From positions 248,001 through 312,000 of the forward strand of contig NZ_VOUX01000002.1 of the NCBI RefSeq assembly GCF_008011855.1: a stretch of DNA of 64,000 nt, written 5' to 3'. This DNA is from Serratia bockelmannii. GTDB lineage: Bacteria > Pseudomonadota > Gammaproteobacteria > Enterobacterales > Enterobacteriaceae. The first letter of the stretch is position 1. Each line of letters starts with the position of its first letter. Below are positions 27,299 through 36,396 of the stretch, one piece after another. The position numbers and the translations under genes were made by a program. Below the pieces are notes generated by a model, which was not told the origin of the DNA, did not search any database, and saw nothing but the letters and a program-made list of their open reading frames with translations.

Positions 27299-28675
27299 AT
27301 GAAAGAGTCCGCCCCTGAACACACCTTCAAAGGCAATCTCAGCGTCCTCGACGTAGTGATGATCACCGCATCCGGCGTGACGCCGGCCAGTTCGATCTTC
27401 GTTATCGCGCCGCTGGCGATCGCCAACGCCGGCAGCGGCGCCTTTCTGTCGTTTCTGATCGCCGCCTGCGTCGCCGCCGCCATCGCGTTGTGCTATGCCG
27501 AGCTCGGCGCCGCACACCCCAGCGCCGGCGGCGAATACAGCATCATCAAGCGCCTGTTCGGCACCCTGTGCGGGTTGCAGACCTACCTGTTTATCCTCAG
27601 CGCCTCGCTGTTCGTGCCGGCGGTGCTGGCCACCGGCGCAGTGCCTTACCTGAACACCGCGCTGGGCACCCAATTCGACGCCTCGACCGCCGGCATGCTC
27701 ACCGTGCTGGTCGGCGGTATCTGCGCCATTTTCAACATCAAAGCCAACGCCCTGCTGACCGGCGCCTTCCTGGTGGTGGAAGTGGCGGTGCTGGCGCTGA
27801 TCGCCTGGCTCGGCTTCAGCCACCCGCATCAGAGTACGGAGATCCTCACCGCGCCGGTGATGCTGGACGCGCAGGGCAGCCTGGCGCCGGTATCGCTGCC
27901 GCTGATCGTCGCCATGGTCGGGGTCGCGCTGTTCTCCTACAACGGCTACGGCGCGGCGGTGTACATGGCGGAAGACATGCGCGAACAGGGCAGGCCGATG
28001 GCGATCGCAATCATGCTGACGCTGGTCATCGTGGTGCTGGTGGAACTGGTGCCGTTCACCGCCCTGCTGATCGGCTCGCCGTCGCTGACGGAGATGGCCA
28101 AACAGGCCGATCCGGTCGGCTACGTGGTCACCCAACTCGGCGGCCCGACGCTGGCGCGGGTGGTGAGCGGCGCAATCTATCTGTCGGTATTCAACGCCAT
28201 CATCGCCATCGTGGCGCAGTTCAGCCGCATGATGTTCGCCAGCGGACGTGACGGCTTCTGGCTGCCGGCGTTCAACCGGGCGCTGAAAATCATCCATCCG
28301 CGCTTCGGCACCCCCTGGATCGCCACCCTGCTGTTCGGCGTGCCGTCGGCGCTGCTGGCGTTTTGCTCCGATCTCGAATCGCTGACCTCGTTCACCGTGA
28401 TCCTGCTGCTGCTGGTGTACATCATCATGGCGGTGGCGGCGCTGATCAGTCGCCGTCGCCGCCACTTCCACCATCCGTACCTGATGCCGCTGTGGCCGCT
28501 GCCGGTGGTGGTCGCGCTGCTGTGCTGCCTGTACGTACTGTGGACAATTTTGATCGCCAGCAGCCTGAAAGACTTTATTATCATTGCCGGCATCATCGGC
28601 TTCGGGCTGGCGCTGAACCATCTGCGCGGCCGCCAGACGGCGCCCCTCGCCGCCCCCTCAATAGAAGGAGAATAA
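27299..28675 (+). CDS. APC-family permease (BauD-like position)
   Basis: 458 aa with about twelve membrane helices. The start region reads LSVLDVVMITASGVTPASS and the first loop ELGAAHPSAGGEYS, typical of amino acid permeases. It lies downstream of bauA-mmsA and two bases upstream of the P1 peptidase gene, so transporter and peptidase are co-expressed. It may import beta-alanine or beta-alanyl dipeptides. Substrate inferred from context only. Confidence 0.87.
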   Translation: MKESAPEHTFKGNLSVLDVVMITASGVTPASSIFVIAPLAIANAGSGAFLSFLIAACVAAAIALCYAELGAAHPSAGGEYSIIKRLFGTLCGLQTYLFILSASLFVPAVLATGAVPYLNTALGTQFDASTAGMLTVLVGGICAIFNIKANALLTGAFLVVEVAVLALIAWLGFSHPHQSTEILTAPVMLDAQGSLAPVSLPLIVAMVGVALFSYNGYGAAVYMAEDMREQGRPMAIAIMLTLVIVVLVELVPFTALLIGSPSLTEMAKQADPVGYVVTQLGGPTLARVVSGAIYLSVFNAIIAIVAQFSRMMFASGRDGFWLPAFNRALKIIHPRFGTPWIATLLFGVPSALLAFCSDLESLTSFTVILLLLVYIIMAVAALISRRRRHFHHPYLMPLWPLPVVVALLCCLYVLWTILIASSLKDFIIIAGIIGFGLALNHLRGRQTAPLAAPSIEGE

Positions 28676-28677
28676 CC

Positions 28678-29787
28678 ATGACGCAGCGCGCTCAGGATCT
28701 GGGCATCATCATCGGCCAGGGCACGCCCGGCCCGCTGAACGCCATCACCGACGTGCCCGGCGTGCGCGTCGGCCATGCCAGCATTCATGCCGACTTGGCG
28801 GACGGGCGCAGCGTGCGCACCGGCGTGACGGTGATCGAACCGCGCCCCGGCTCCGCCCGCCACGCGCCCTGCTTCGCCGGCGTGCACGTGCTGAACGGCA
28901 ACGGCGACGCCACCGGCCTGGAATGGGTGCGCGAAGCGGGCCTGCTGACCAGCCCGATCGCCTTCACCAATACCCACAGCGTGGGCGTGGTGCGCGATGC
29001 GCTGATCGCGCTGGAGCGTGAAGCGCTGCCCGCGAGCGACAATGCGGTGTACTGGAATATGCCGGTGGTGATGGAAACCTTCGATGGCCTGCTCAACGAC
29101 ATCAACGGCTTTCACGTCAAGGCCGAGCACGTGCGCCAGGCACAGCAGGCGGCCCAGGGCGGCTTGCCGCAGGAAGGCGCGGTCGGCGGCGGCAGCGGCA
29201 TGATCTGCCATGAATTCAAAGGCGGCAGCGGCACCGCCTCGCGCCGCTTGCCTGCCGATCAAGGCGGCTGGACGGTGGGCGCCATCGTACAGGCCAACCA
29301 CGGCAAGCGCGAGTCGCTGCTGGTCGGCGGTTACCCGGTGGGCCGGCATCTGGGGCATCTCCCCTCGCCGTTCACGCCGCAGTTGCCGCATCCCGGCATG
29401 GGCTCCATCGTGGTGGCGCTGGCGACCGACGCGCCGCTGCTGCCGCACCAGTGCGCACGGCTGGCGCAGCGCGCCAGCATCGGCATCGCCCGCACCGGCG
29501 GCGGCACCGAGGATTCGAGCGGCGATATCTTTATCGCCTTCGCCACCGGCAACGACGGCCTGCCGCCCGCCGACTACGCCAATAAAGGCGATTTCACCAC
29601 ACCGCTGCGCATGGTGAACAACGACTACATTTCGGCGCTGTTCGCCGCGGCGGCGGAAGCGGTGGAAGAGGCGATCGTCAATGCGCTGCTGGCGGCCAAT
29701 ACCGTCAGCGGCAACGGCCATCGGGCGGAAGGGTTAAGCGCCGAACAGCTGGTGACGGCGCTGGAGAAGGCCGGCTGGCGGCGATAA
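28678..29787 (+). CDS. P1-family (DmpA/BapA-type) aminopeptidase
   Basis: 369 aa with the self-processing Ntn-like fold of L-aminopeptidase D-Ala-esterase (DmpA). The autoproteolysis site is Gly242-Ser243 in HPGMGSIVVALATDAPL; Ser243 becomes the N-terminal nucleophile. Other family segments are TDVPGVRVGHAS, NTHSVGVVRDAL and VGGGSGMICHEFKGG. No signal peptide. Some family members (BapA) release N-terminal beta-alanine from dipeptides such as carnosine, which fits a gene two bases after a permease and next to beta-alanine catabolism. The ribosome site is AAGGAGAA. Confidence 0.88.
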   Translation: MTQRAQDLGIIIGQGTPGPLNAITDVPGVRVGHASIHADLADGRSVRTGVTVIEPRPGSARHAPCFAGVHVLNGNGDATGLEWVREAGLLTSPIAFTNTHSVGVVRDALIALEREALPASDNAVYWNMPVVMETFDGLLNDINGFHVKAEHVRQAQQAAQGGLPQEGAVGGGSGMICHEFKGGSGTASRRLPADQGGWTVGAIVQANHGKRESLLVGGYPVGRHLGHLPSPFTPQLPHPGMGSIVVALATDAPLLPHQCARLAQRASIGIARTGGGTEDSSGDIFIAFATGNDGLPPADYANKGDFTTPLRMVNNDYISALFAAAAEAVEEAIVNALLAANTVSGNGHRAEGLSAEQLVTALEKAGWRR

Positions 29788-29795
29788 ACAACGCG

Positions 29796-29815
29796 GGGCG
29801 CGGGTTAACGCGCCC
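29796..29815. terminator. Hairpin between the convergent peptidase and PLD genes
   Basis: GGGCGCG-GGTTAA-CGCGCCC is a perfect 7-bp stem between two convergent stop codons. No U-tract is present. Confidence 0.45.
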
Positions 29816-29821
29816 TGACCG

Positions 29822-31072
29822 TCAGGATTCGCCGCCCGGTTTAGGCGTCGGGTAGTCGTAATCCAGCCGCAACGGTTCGGCGTAGACGCTGTTCCACAGC
29901 TGTTGGTATAGCTGGTCCAACCGCCCGCTCATCGCCGCGCTGTGCATCACCAGCTCCAGATTGCGCGAGTTGTCCAGATAGCCGCCGGTCCAGTTGCTAG
30001 TGCCCACCCAGGCAATCTCATCGTCGATGGTCATCAGCTTGCTGTGGATCACGCGGGCAAACGGAATGAAGCCGCTGCTGGCCGGCGGAATGGTCACCAC
30101 CTTGATCTGCACGTTCGGCACCAGCGCCAGGCTCTTCAGCCAGGCGATATCCGGCTTTTTGGTGTTCCAGTTGGCCACCATTAGCTCGATCTGCACGCCG
30201 CGCGCCGCCGCGCTGCGCAGCGCGTTGTCGATGACCGCGTAGAAGGGGCGACTGCGCTCCGGGCCAAACGACAGTGGCGCGTAGTCCATCACCTGCACCC
30301 GCACCCGCCGTTTGGCGCCGGCCAGCAAGCGCGGCAGCTCGGCCTGCGAGTCAATCACCCCTGCCGGGTTGTAGGCGCGCGGGCTGGCCACCAGATAGTT
30401 GCCCTGCGGCTGCGCCATCGTCGGCGCATCGGGCAACGCCGGCACCGGTTTATCCTGCGCCAACAGCGCCTGCGCCTGCCAGTCCTGTTCGAAGATCGCC
30501 TGAATTTGTCCCACCACTTTGGCGTCGCTGATGCGCAGCCCGGTTTCGTGAATATGCTCCAGCGCGCGCCAGTCGAAGTTCTGGCTGCCGACGAACGCCT
30601 GTTCGCCGTCCACCAGCAGGTATTTGGCGTGCAGAATGCCGCCGCTCAGCTTCTGGTAAGGAATGATGCGCAGCTCCAGATGGGGGATTGCCTTCAGCTG
30701 TTCCAGCGTTTCGGCGGTAGAAATGCGAATGCCCTTCTCTTCCACCAAAAAGCGGATTTTCACCCCGCGCTCGCCGGCCGCCTTCAGGTGCTGCAGCACG
30801 CCGTCCAGCAGCGAACCGTCCTGATTCGCCACGTAAAACTGCCCCAGGTCGATGCGGGTTTTCGCCGCGTCGAACATCTCGCGCCACACCTCGGCGGTGT
30901 TGCGCAGGTCGTCGGCCTGCAGCGCGGTTTCCACCGGCGCGGTGTACACCAGCTCATAGCCGGGAATAGCAAAACGCGCCGCAGCGCTCTGGCTCAACAT
31001 CAACAAACAACCGCCCCACAATGCCGTATAAAGGCGGCCGAGCGGCCGCCGTACTGGATGGCCATTAGGCAT
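29822..31072 (-). CDS. Exported phospholipase D-family protein
   Basis: About 416 aa with an N-terminal signal-like segment (LYTALWGGCLLMLSQSAAA). Two HKD motifs form one active site: HAKYLLVDGEQAFVGSQN and HSKLMTIDDEIAWVGTSN. It should hydrolyse a phosphodiester, probably a phospholipid headgroup, in the periplasm or outside. The start overlaps the exbB stop by eight bases and has GGAG nine bases upstream, so it is the last gene of the Ton operon. An in-frame start at 31093 is possible but unsupported. Confidence 0.86.
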   Translation of the reverse strand: MPNGHPVRRPLGRLYTALWGGCLLMLSQSAAARFAIPGYELVYTAPVETALQADDLRNTAEVWREMFDAAKTRIDLGQFYVANQDGSLLDGVLQHLKAAGERGVKIRFLVEEKGIRISTAETLEQLKAIPHLELRIIPYQKLSGGILHAKYLLVDGEQAFVGSQNFDWRALEHIHETGLRISDAKVVGQIQAIFEQDWQAQALLAQDKPVPALPDAPTMAQPQGNYLVASPRAYNPAGVIDSQAELPRLLAGAKRRVRVQVMDYAPLSFGPERSRPFYAVIDNALRSAAARGVQIELMVANWNTKKPDIAWLKSLALVPNVQIKVVTIPPASSGFIPFARVIHSKLMTIDDEIAWVGTSNWTGGYLDNSRNLELVMHSAAMSGRLDQLYQQLWNSVYAEPLRLDYDYPTPKPGGES

Positions 31073-31715
31073 AGCGCGGCGCTCCGCTGTCAACCCATTG
31101 TTCGCCGCTGCCGTTCTCCGGGCGGCTGGCCGGCTGACCGGCGCGGATCAGCAATACTTTCAGCAGCTCGTTGATGCGCTCCATGCGGCTCTGCAGGAAG
31201 TTGTTGGCGACCAGGCACAGCAGCGCGATGGCGATGCCCAGCCCCGTGGCATACAGCGCGGTGCCCATCCCGGCCGACACCAGGCTCGGCTCGGACACTC
31301 CCGAGGCGGCCAGCGCCTTGAAGGTTTCGATGATCCCCATCACCGTGCCCAGCAGCCCCAGCAGCGGCGCAGCGGTGACCACGGTTTCCAGCAGCCACAG
31401 GCCGCGCGCCATCGGCGGCTTGCTCAGCAGGTACTGGGCGTCGATCAGATCGCCGATCGCCTCGCGGTCGCCGGCGCGGTGCTTCTGCGCCAATACCGGC
31501 GCGATCACCGCCATCGGCAGGCTGTTACGCTGGGTCAGCTCGTCCGGCAGATCGGCGGCGCGGCGCACGTCCGGCGTCAGCGCCTGCTCCAGCCGGCGCG
31601 CCTGGCGCTGGGTATAGGCGAAGTACAGCGTGCGCTCGATGATGATCACCAGCGCGATCGCCAGCGCGGCGTACATCACGTAGAAAATAATGTCGTGCAA
31701 CAGATTGGCGTCCAT
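31065..31715 (-). CDS. exbB: ExbB/TolQ-family energy-transducing membrane protein
   Basis: 216 aa with three hydrophobic segments. The conserved core TAAPLLGLLGTVMGIIETFK and the late GIAIALLCLVANNFLQ helix are diagnostic of MotA/TolQ/ExbB channel proteins that couple proton flow to TonB. It is separated from its partner exbD by tonB and a receptor gene. A perfect hairpin lies just upstream (31731-31753). Confidence 0.9.
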   Translation of the reverse strand: MDANLLHDIIFYVMYAALAIALVIIIERTLYFAYTQRQARRLEQALTPDVRRAADLPDELTQRNSLPMAVIAPVLAQKHRAGDREAIGDLIDAQYLLSKPPMARGLWLLETVVTAAPLLGLLGTVMGIIETFKALAASGVSEPSLVSAGMGTALYATGLGIAIALLCLVANNFLQSRMERINELLKVLLIRAGQPASRPENGSGEQWVDSGAPRYA

Positions 31716-31730
31716 ACAGGGCTCCTCTTT

Positions 31731-31753
31731 CCCGCCGCCCGGCAGGCGGCGGG
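31731..31753 (-). other. Perfect intra-operon hairpin between receptor and exbB
   Basis: CCCGCCGCC-CGGCA-GGCGGCGGG forms a 9-bp stem between the receptor stop and the exbB start. On the transcribed strand it is followed by AAAGAGGAG, the exbB ribosome site, not by a U-run. It probably stabilises or meters the mRNA and does not terminate it. Confidence 0.5.
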
Positions 31754-31761
31754 ATATTCAG

Positions 31762-34005
31762 TTAAAAGGTGGCTTCCAGCGAAACGCTGAAGGTGCGTTC
31801 TTCGCCGACGTTGTAATACGGCGTGCTGGCCTTCACGCCGCCGTAAGGCGCCGCGTTGAAGGTGGTGGTGCGCACCGAGGTCAGGTATTCCTTGTCAAAC
31901 AGGTTGCTGATGCCAAAGCGCAGCGCGGCGCTCTTGACGATTTTCTTGTCCACCGGCAGATGCACACCCGCCGCCAGATCGAACACCGTGCGGCCGCCGA
32001 TCTTCTCGTCGTTGGTCAGATCGCCGTAGAACGAACTGACGTACTTGCCGCTGACGCTGCCGTAATACAGCCCGTCGTCATAACCCAGCGTCATGTTCAG
32101 CAGGTTTTTCGGCACGTTCGGCACCTCTTTGCCGGAGGTCGGCAGCGGCAGCCCGCCGTTGCTGACAATGTCGCTCTTCTGCTTCGACTCTGTGTAGGTA
32201 TAAGAGGTGTAGTAGTTGAAGTTATGCGGCAGCTGGCCGCTCCACTCCAGCTCCAGCCCTTTGTTCTCCACGTTGCCGATGTTCATCATCTCGTAGTCGC
32301 CGGCCGAGTTGGTGGTGGAGATCTGGCGATCGCTGTAGCGCATGTAGAACAGCGTGGCGCTCAGCAGCATGTCTTCCTGCTGGAAACGCCAGCCCAGCTC
32401 GTGGTTCCAGCTGAGCTCCGGCTTGGTGCTGAGCGAGTCGCCGACGTTGTACAGCACGTAGTTCGGCGGCGTGCGCATGTTGCGCGTCAGGTTGTAGAAC
32501 ACCTGGTTTTCCTGGTTCACCTTATAGCTCGCGCTGAAGTTCGGCAGGAATTCATGATAGGTGGCTTTGCGCTTCTCCGGCACGTTGTACAGGCTGCCGC
32601 GGTTGTCCCCTTTGCGCTCCACGTACTGATAGGCCAGGCCGCCGACGAAGGTCCAGTCCGGCGTGGCGAACCAGGTGTCCTGCAGCCACACCTTCTGCGC
32701 CGGGGTGATGGTGTACTGGTTGCGCCCCTGCACCGTATTGCCGTTGGCGTCCTTCACCTGATCGGATCCGCCCGGTTTGCCCGAGATTTGCGCCGGATTG
32801 CCATCATCTTTGATGCTGATGAACGGTTGGGTCTGCAGCTGGCGCGCGCGCTCGTACCAGTAACCGATGTCCAGGCTGTGCTGATCGTTGATGTCCCACT
32901 TCAGCTTGGTGGTGATGCCCGGCCGCCAGGTTTGGGTCCACGACGGGCGGTAATAGGTGTTGGACTGCAGGTTGCTGAGGTCATACTGCCCGGCCTTGTC
33001 CGACGTGCTGGACAGCACCGAGGCCGTCTGGCCGTTGAAGCTGCCGCCGTTGCCCCAGTAGTAATACGGTTGCAGAGTCAGCGACAGGTTATCGCGCAGC
33101 TGCAGCTTCTGGGTGAACGACAGCGTGAAGGTTTCGAACGGGTTGCGTTCAATCTTGTAGTACTTGTTCAACTGCCCTTTGCTGTTGTACTCCGGTGTGG
33201 TGACGTAGTCGGTGTCACGGCCGTCGTTTTGGAACTGCGCCTTGCTCAGAGTGTTGTAGTTGGTGTTGTTCTGGCGGTTGTACTTCATCACCAGGTTGCT
33301 GCTGTTGCCGTTGCCGTCTTCGTACAGCGAGTTCATCTCGAACTTGTCGGAATACAGTCGCCCCTCGCCGCGCCACTTCTTCGCTTCGGTGTGCGAATAG
33401 GAGAGCCAGTTGCTGAAGCCGTTGTACTCGCCGGTCTCCAGGCGGGCAAAGGTTTTGCTCAGGCTGTTGCTGCCCAGCGTTTGCTTGACGAAACCGCCGA
33501 AGTCTTTCGCCGGGCGGCGCGTCACCAGGCCGATGTTGCCGCCGCTGGAGCCGATGTGCGGGCCGTCCGCTTCGGAAGACCCTTGGGTGACGAACACCTC
33601 CTCCAGGTTTTCCGCATCGCCGAGCAGGTTCGGGTATACCGCGTAGTTGCCGGAGTCGTTGATCGGAATGCCGTCCATCGACAGGCCGATCTGATCCGAG
33701 TTCATGCCGCGCATGGTGTAGTCCACGCCGCTCAGGCCGCTGGCGTCGTTGCTGTTGACGTTCAGGCCCGGCGTGTATTTCAGCTTGTCGATGGCGTTGG
33801 CCGCCGACGGCATTTTATCCATCGCCTCTTTGGTGACGGTAGAACGCGCCTTGGCGCTGTCATCCTGCACCATCATGCCGCCGCCGAGCGACTGCCCCTT
33901 GACGCTGATGGTGCCGACATCGGTGGCGTCGGCCGCCAGCGCGGCGCCCGGCAGCATCGCCGACATCACCGCCAGATAGATCCCAGAACGATTAAACGAT
34001 TTCAT
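31762..34005 (-). CDS. TonB-dependent outer-membrane receptor
   Basis: About 747 aa. A signal peptide ends at LPGAALA, then a TonB-box-like DVGTISVKG, a plug domain (YTMRGMNSDQIGLSMDGIPI and GSSGGNIGLVTRRP), a 22-strand barrel and a C-terminal SVSLEATF ending in Phe. Two ATGs are possible; the one at 34005 has GGGA eight bases upstream, while at 34014 the site abuts the codon. It imports a siderophore or other large substrate; ligand unknown. It is encoded with its own exbD, tonB and exbB. Confidence 0.9.
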   Translation of the reverse strand: MKSFNRSGIYLAVMSAMLPGAALAADATDVGTISVKGQSLGGGMMVQDDSAKARSTVTKEAMDKMPSAANAIDKLKYTPGLNVNSNDASGLSGVDYTMRGMNSDQIGLSMDGIPINDSGNYAVYPNLLGDAENLEEVFVTQGSSEADGPHIGSSGGNIGLVTRRPAKDFGGFVKQTLGSNSLSKTFARLETGEYNGFSNWLSYSHTEAKKWRGEGRLYSDKFEMNSLYEDGNGNSSNLVMKYNRQNNTNYNTLSKAQFQNDGRDTDYVTTPEYNSKGQLNKYYKIERNPFETFTLSFTQKLQLRDNLSLTLQPYYYWGNGGSFNGQTASVLSSTSDKAGQYDLSNLQSNTYYRPSWTQTWRPGITTKLKWDINDQHSLDIGYWYERARQLQTQPFISIKDDGNPAQISGKPGGSDQVKDANGNTVQGRNQYTITPAQKVWLQDTWFATPDWTFVGGLAYQYVERKGDNRGSLYNVPEKRKATYHEFLPNFSASYKVNQENQVFYNLTRNMRTPPNYVLYNVGDSLSTKPELSWNHELGWRFQQEDMLLSATLFYMRYSDRQISTTNSAGDYEMMNIGNVENKGLELEWSGQLPHNFNYYTSYTYTESKQKSDIVSNGGLPLPTSGKEVPNVPKNLLNMTLGYDDGLYYGSVSGKYVSSFYGDLTNDEKIGGRTVFDLAAGVHLPVDKKIVKSAALRFGISNLFDKEYLTSVRTTTFNAAPYGGVKASTPYYNVGEERTFSVSLEATF

Positions 34006-34043
34006 TGTGTGCATCCCATAAAAATCAAACGATTAACCTTGCG

Positions 34044-34790
34044 CTAAGGCGCCTGATAATTGAACGTCGCGGTAAATCTTTTGGTTGTTTGCCCGGCGAA
34101 TGCCTCGCTCGGGAACGGCTTTACTGAACTGATGCTTTGCAAGCTGCCCATCGCCGCGCGGTTCAGCAGCATGCTGGCGGCTTTGTTGGCGATGCCGGAA
34201 GAGAGCACCCGCCCGCTGCGATCGACCTCCAGCCACACTTCGACGTTGCCCTGCGGGCGCTCGAGCGAGGCCTGACGCCCGCTTGGGTAGCGCTTGCGCT
34301 GTTCCAGCTCGCGGCGCAAGGCCAGCAGATAGCCGTTTTCAATCGCCTGAGCGTTCACCTTCGGCGCCGCGGGGGCGGCCGGTGCGGGCTGCGCCGCCGG
34401 TTTGCTGACCAGCGCGCGCGGCGCGGCGGGCGCCGGCGTCGGTTTAGGTTTCTCTACCGGTTTGGCTTTCTCTTTCACCGGTTTGGGTTTGGGCTTCGGC
34501 TGCGGTTTCGGCACCGGCTTGGCTTCCACGATCGGTTCCGGCGCCGGCACCACCGGTTCGGGGATCGGCTCCGGCTCGGGCGGCGGCGGTTCGGGCTGGG
34601 GTTCCGGCGGCGTTTCCGGTTGAGGTTCAGGCGCCGGTTCAGGCTCCACCAGCGCCAGTTCGATGGCGGTTTCGTCGTAGCGCGGCTGGATCTTCAGCGC
34701 CGCCTGCTGGCTGGCGAACAGCAGGCAACCGGCGACAATCAGCGCCGGCAACCAGCTGAAAAGATGACGTGAGCGATAGAGCAGATACAT
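34044..34790 (-). CDS. tonB: TonB-family energy transducer
   Basis: 248 aa. An N-terminal membrane anchor (LPALIVAGCLLFASQQAAL) is followed by a long Pro-Glu then Pro-Lys periplasm-spanning stretch (about residues 48-130). The C-terminal TonB domain has ERPQGNVEVWLEVDRSGRV and FTATFNYQAP. It starts one base after the exbD stop. A second, system-specific TonB is expected, since the housekeeping tonB lies elsewhere in enterobacteria. Confidence 0.9.
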   Translation of the reverse strand: MYLLYRSRHLFSWLPALIVAGCLLFASQQAALKIQPRYDETAIELALVEPEPAPEPQPETPPEPQPEPPPPEPEPIPEPVVPAPEPIVEAKPVPKPQPKPKPKPVKEKAKPVEKPKPTPAPAAPRALVSKPAAQPAPAAPAAPKVNAQAIENGYLLALRRELEQRKRYPSGRQASLERPQGNVEVWLEVDRSGRVLSSGIANKAASMLLNRAAMGSLQSISSVKPFPSEAFAGQTTKRFTATFNYQAP

Positions 34791-34791
34791 G

Positions 34792-35199
34792 TCACAGCTT
34801 CCGTGTCGCGATGGAGACGGAGAAGAAACCGCCCTGGCGCAGGTTGTCCATGACCGCCACCAGCCGCTCGACCGACACGCCCTTGTCGCTGTTGACGATG
34901 ATGGTGGTAGTCTGGTTGGCCTGCTGCTGTTGCTTCAGCGTGTTGACCAACGCGCCGAGCGCGATCGGCTGGCCATCCAGCTGCAGCTGTTCGTCGGCCC
35001 CCAGCGTGATAATCGCTTTCTTCTGCGGTTTCAGCTGCTGCGCACTGCCGGCGGACGGCAGCTGCGTTTTCAGCCCGAGCGCCGGAATAACGTTCAGGCT
35101 AATCAAGACGAAAAACACCAATAAAAACATCATCACGTCGATCATCGGGATCAGTTCGATGTGCGCTTTGTTCTTTTTCGGTTCGTTCCAGTTACGCAT
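34792..35199 (-). CDS. exbD: ExbD/TolR-family protein
   Basis: 135 aa. The single N-terminal helix with the proton-path aspartate is ELIPMIDVMMFLLVFFVL; the periplasmic part has IITLGADEQLQLDGQPI and VNSDKGVSVERLVAVMD. The chosen ATG has GGGAGGGAG upstream; ten extra upstream residues lack support. First gene of the minus-strand Ton operon. Its promoter must lie in 35200-35443, an AT-rich stretch in which no clear Fur palindrome was seen. Confidence 0.9.
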   Translation of the reverse strand: MRNWNEPKKNKAHIELIPMIDVMMFLLVFFVLISLNVIPALGLKTQLPSAGSAQQLKPQKKAIITLGADEQLQLDGQPIALGALVNTLKQQQQANQTTTIIVNSDKGVSVERLVAVMDNLRQGGFFSVSIATRKL

Positions 35200-35443
35200 G
35201 ACACTCCCTCCCAAAAGCGAAGCAGCCAATATAGGAGGGGTATGTTTACCTTTTGTTACGCTTGTGTGATCTTATTTTCACAGCGTGGTTTTTTTGCGAG
35301 AATTTTTTCAATGGCAGGCGATAAGGGAGAAGATATAACTTATTAATTAGCGATAGTTTTTATTGGAATAATTGCAATGCGGGCATTTCAGAGAGCCAAG
35401 GCCAGAGAGGATAATGTGAGAATAGTGACAGCCCAAACGGTCA

Positions 35444-35665
35444 CTACAACAAGACCTCAAGCCCGTGCTTGTGTACGATCGAAAGCAGCTTAAGCGACAC
35501 GCCGCCCGGCCGCTTCACCCCCGTCTCCCATTTCTGTATGGTCGACACCCTGGTATTCAGATAACGGGCAAAAACCGGTTGGCTTAAACATAGCTGCTCG
35601 CGCAACGCTTTGATCTCCTGGGGCTGCAATCCAACGCCCCCTACGATTACGATACAATTCAGCAA
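35444..35665 (-). pseudogene. Truncated HTH antitoxin-like regulator
   Basis: About 60 residues match the helix-turn-helix part of HigA/NadS-type antitoxins: EIKALREQLCLSQPVFARYL, VSTIQKWETGVKRPGG and a C-terminal HKHGLEVLL. The frame has only a TTG start (35665) and continues open upstream without ATG or GTG and without family-like sequence. The usual N-terminal ~30 residues and the partner toxin are missing. Most likely a decayed toxin-antitoxin remnant at the edge of an AT-rich islet; a functional short regulator cannot be excluded. Confidence 0.5.
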
Positions 35666-35748
35666 ATCGAATAAGTAGTTTCCGTATAGAGAAAGGCAGT
35701 TCTGTTGAGTAGACTGTCACCGGACGATAAGCAAAAGGGAAGTGAGTC

Positions 35749-36396
35749 ATGGCAAAAGGTGCGAAGGAAATCGCCCAAGAGATGGCGAACGCTGTAAATT
35801 CAAAAAGTAATTTCTTTGGCGGTTTTATCGAAGGGGCTATCTCCTTTCCCGTCGATATAGGATACCTGGCATATGATTTTATCAATACAGATAACCGCTC
35901 TATAAATCGATATGACACAGAAAGAATGCTTCGCCTCATTAAAGCTGGACTTGCTAACCAACACTCACTGACCAAAATCGTTAAACTTGTCGTTGACGAA
36001 TATCTGAAAAAAGTCGATGTAGATAAAGTCAAAAGATGGGTTGAAAAAGGATCCGGGAAAATTGCAGGTAGGTTTGTGAGCAATCAGGTTCTGATGGTTA
36101 ACTTAGGGGCGGTGCTTTCCGAACGGGTGGTTATTCGCCTCGCAACAGGTTATGCCCTAACGTCACTGCTGACCCTCGGAGCTATGAACTCAAGAGCAAT
36201 CCATACCTCACGCCAGTTACGACAGCGAAACCCTGAAATTTACGATAACTTAAGGCGTGCGGGAAATTTGGATCTCTTATATTTTCTGGTAGAACCCAAA
36301 ACAAAGCCATTTGAACAAGCGATAGAGATTTGGCGAAAAAACAGAGGCGAGTTTGACCGCATTACCGAGCTATTTTTTGAAAAGGTGTCGAAATGA
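35749..36396 (+). CDS. Unrecognised 215-aa protein, candidate secreted toxin
   Basis: Not recognised. It begins MAKGAKEIAQEMANAVNSKS, has no signal peptide, and carries a hydrophobic or amphipathic stretch at 22-45 (FFGGFIEGAISFPVDIGYL...) and a longer one at 112-146 (NQVLMVNLGAVLSERVVIRL...). The rest is basic and helical. Codon use is clearly AT-richer than the neighbours. It overlaps by four bases a 67-aa two-helix membrane protein. Soluble protein with membrane-active segments plus small membrane partner is the layout of pore-forming type VI effectors such as Serratia Ssp6 with Sip6; homology to these was not established. Confidence 0.7.
   Translation: MAKGAKEIAQEMANAVNSKSNFFGGFIEGAISFPVDIGYLAYDFINTDNRSINRYDTERMLRLIKAGLANQHSLTKIVKLVVDEYLKKVDVDKVKRWVEKGSGKIAGRFVSNQVLMVNLGAVLSERVVIRLATGYALTSLLTLGAMNSRAIHTSRQLRQRNPEIYDNLRRAGNLDLLYFLVEPKTKPFEQAIEIWRKNRGEFDRITELFFEKVSK

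Noticed and set aside
31690-34047. A 785-codon open frame antisense to the TonB-dependent receptor
   Set aside because: It mirrors the receptor codon pattern in GC-rich DNA, is low-complexity (Val, Arg, His, Ala rich) and has no family motif; the minus-strand receptor is complete and convincing.
35255-35272. TGTGA...TCACA near the exbD promoter as a CRP site
   Set aside because: The two half-sites are 8 bp apart, not the 6 bp CRP needs.
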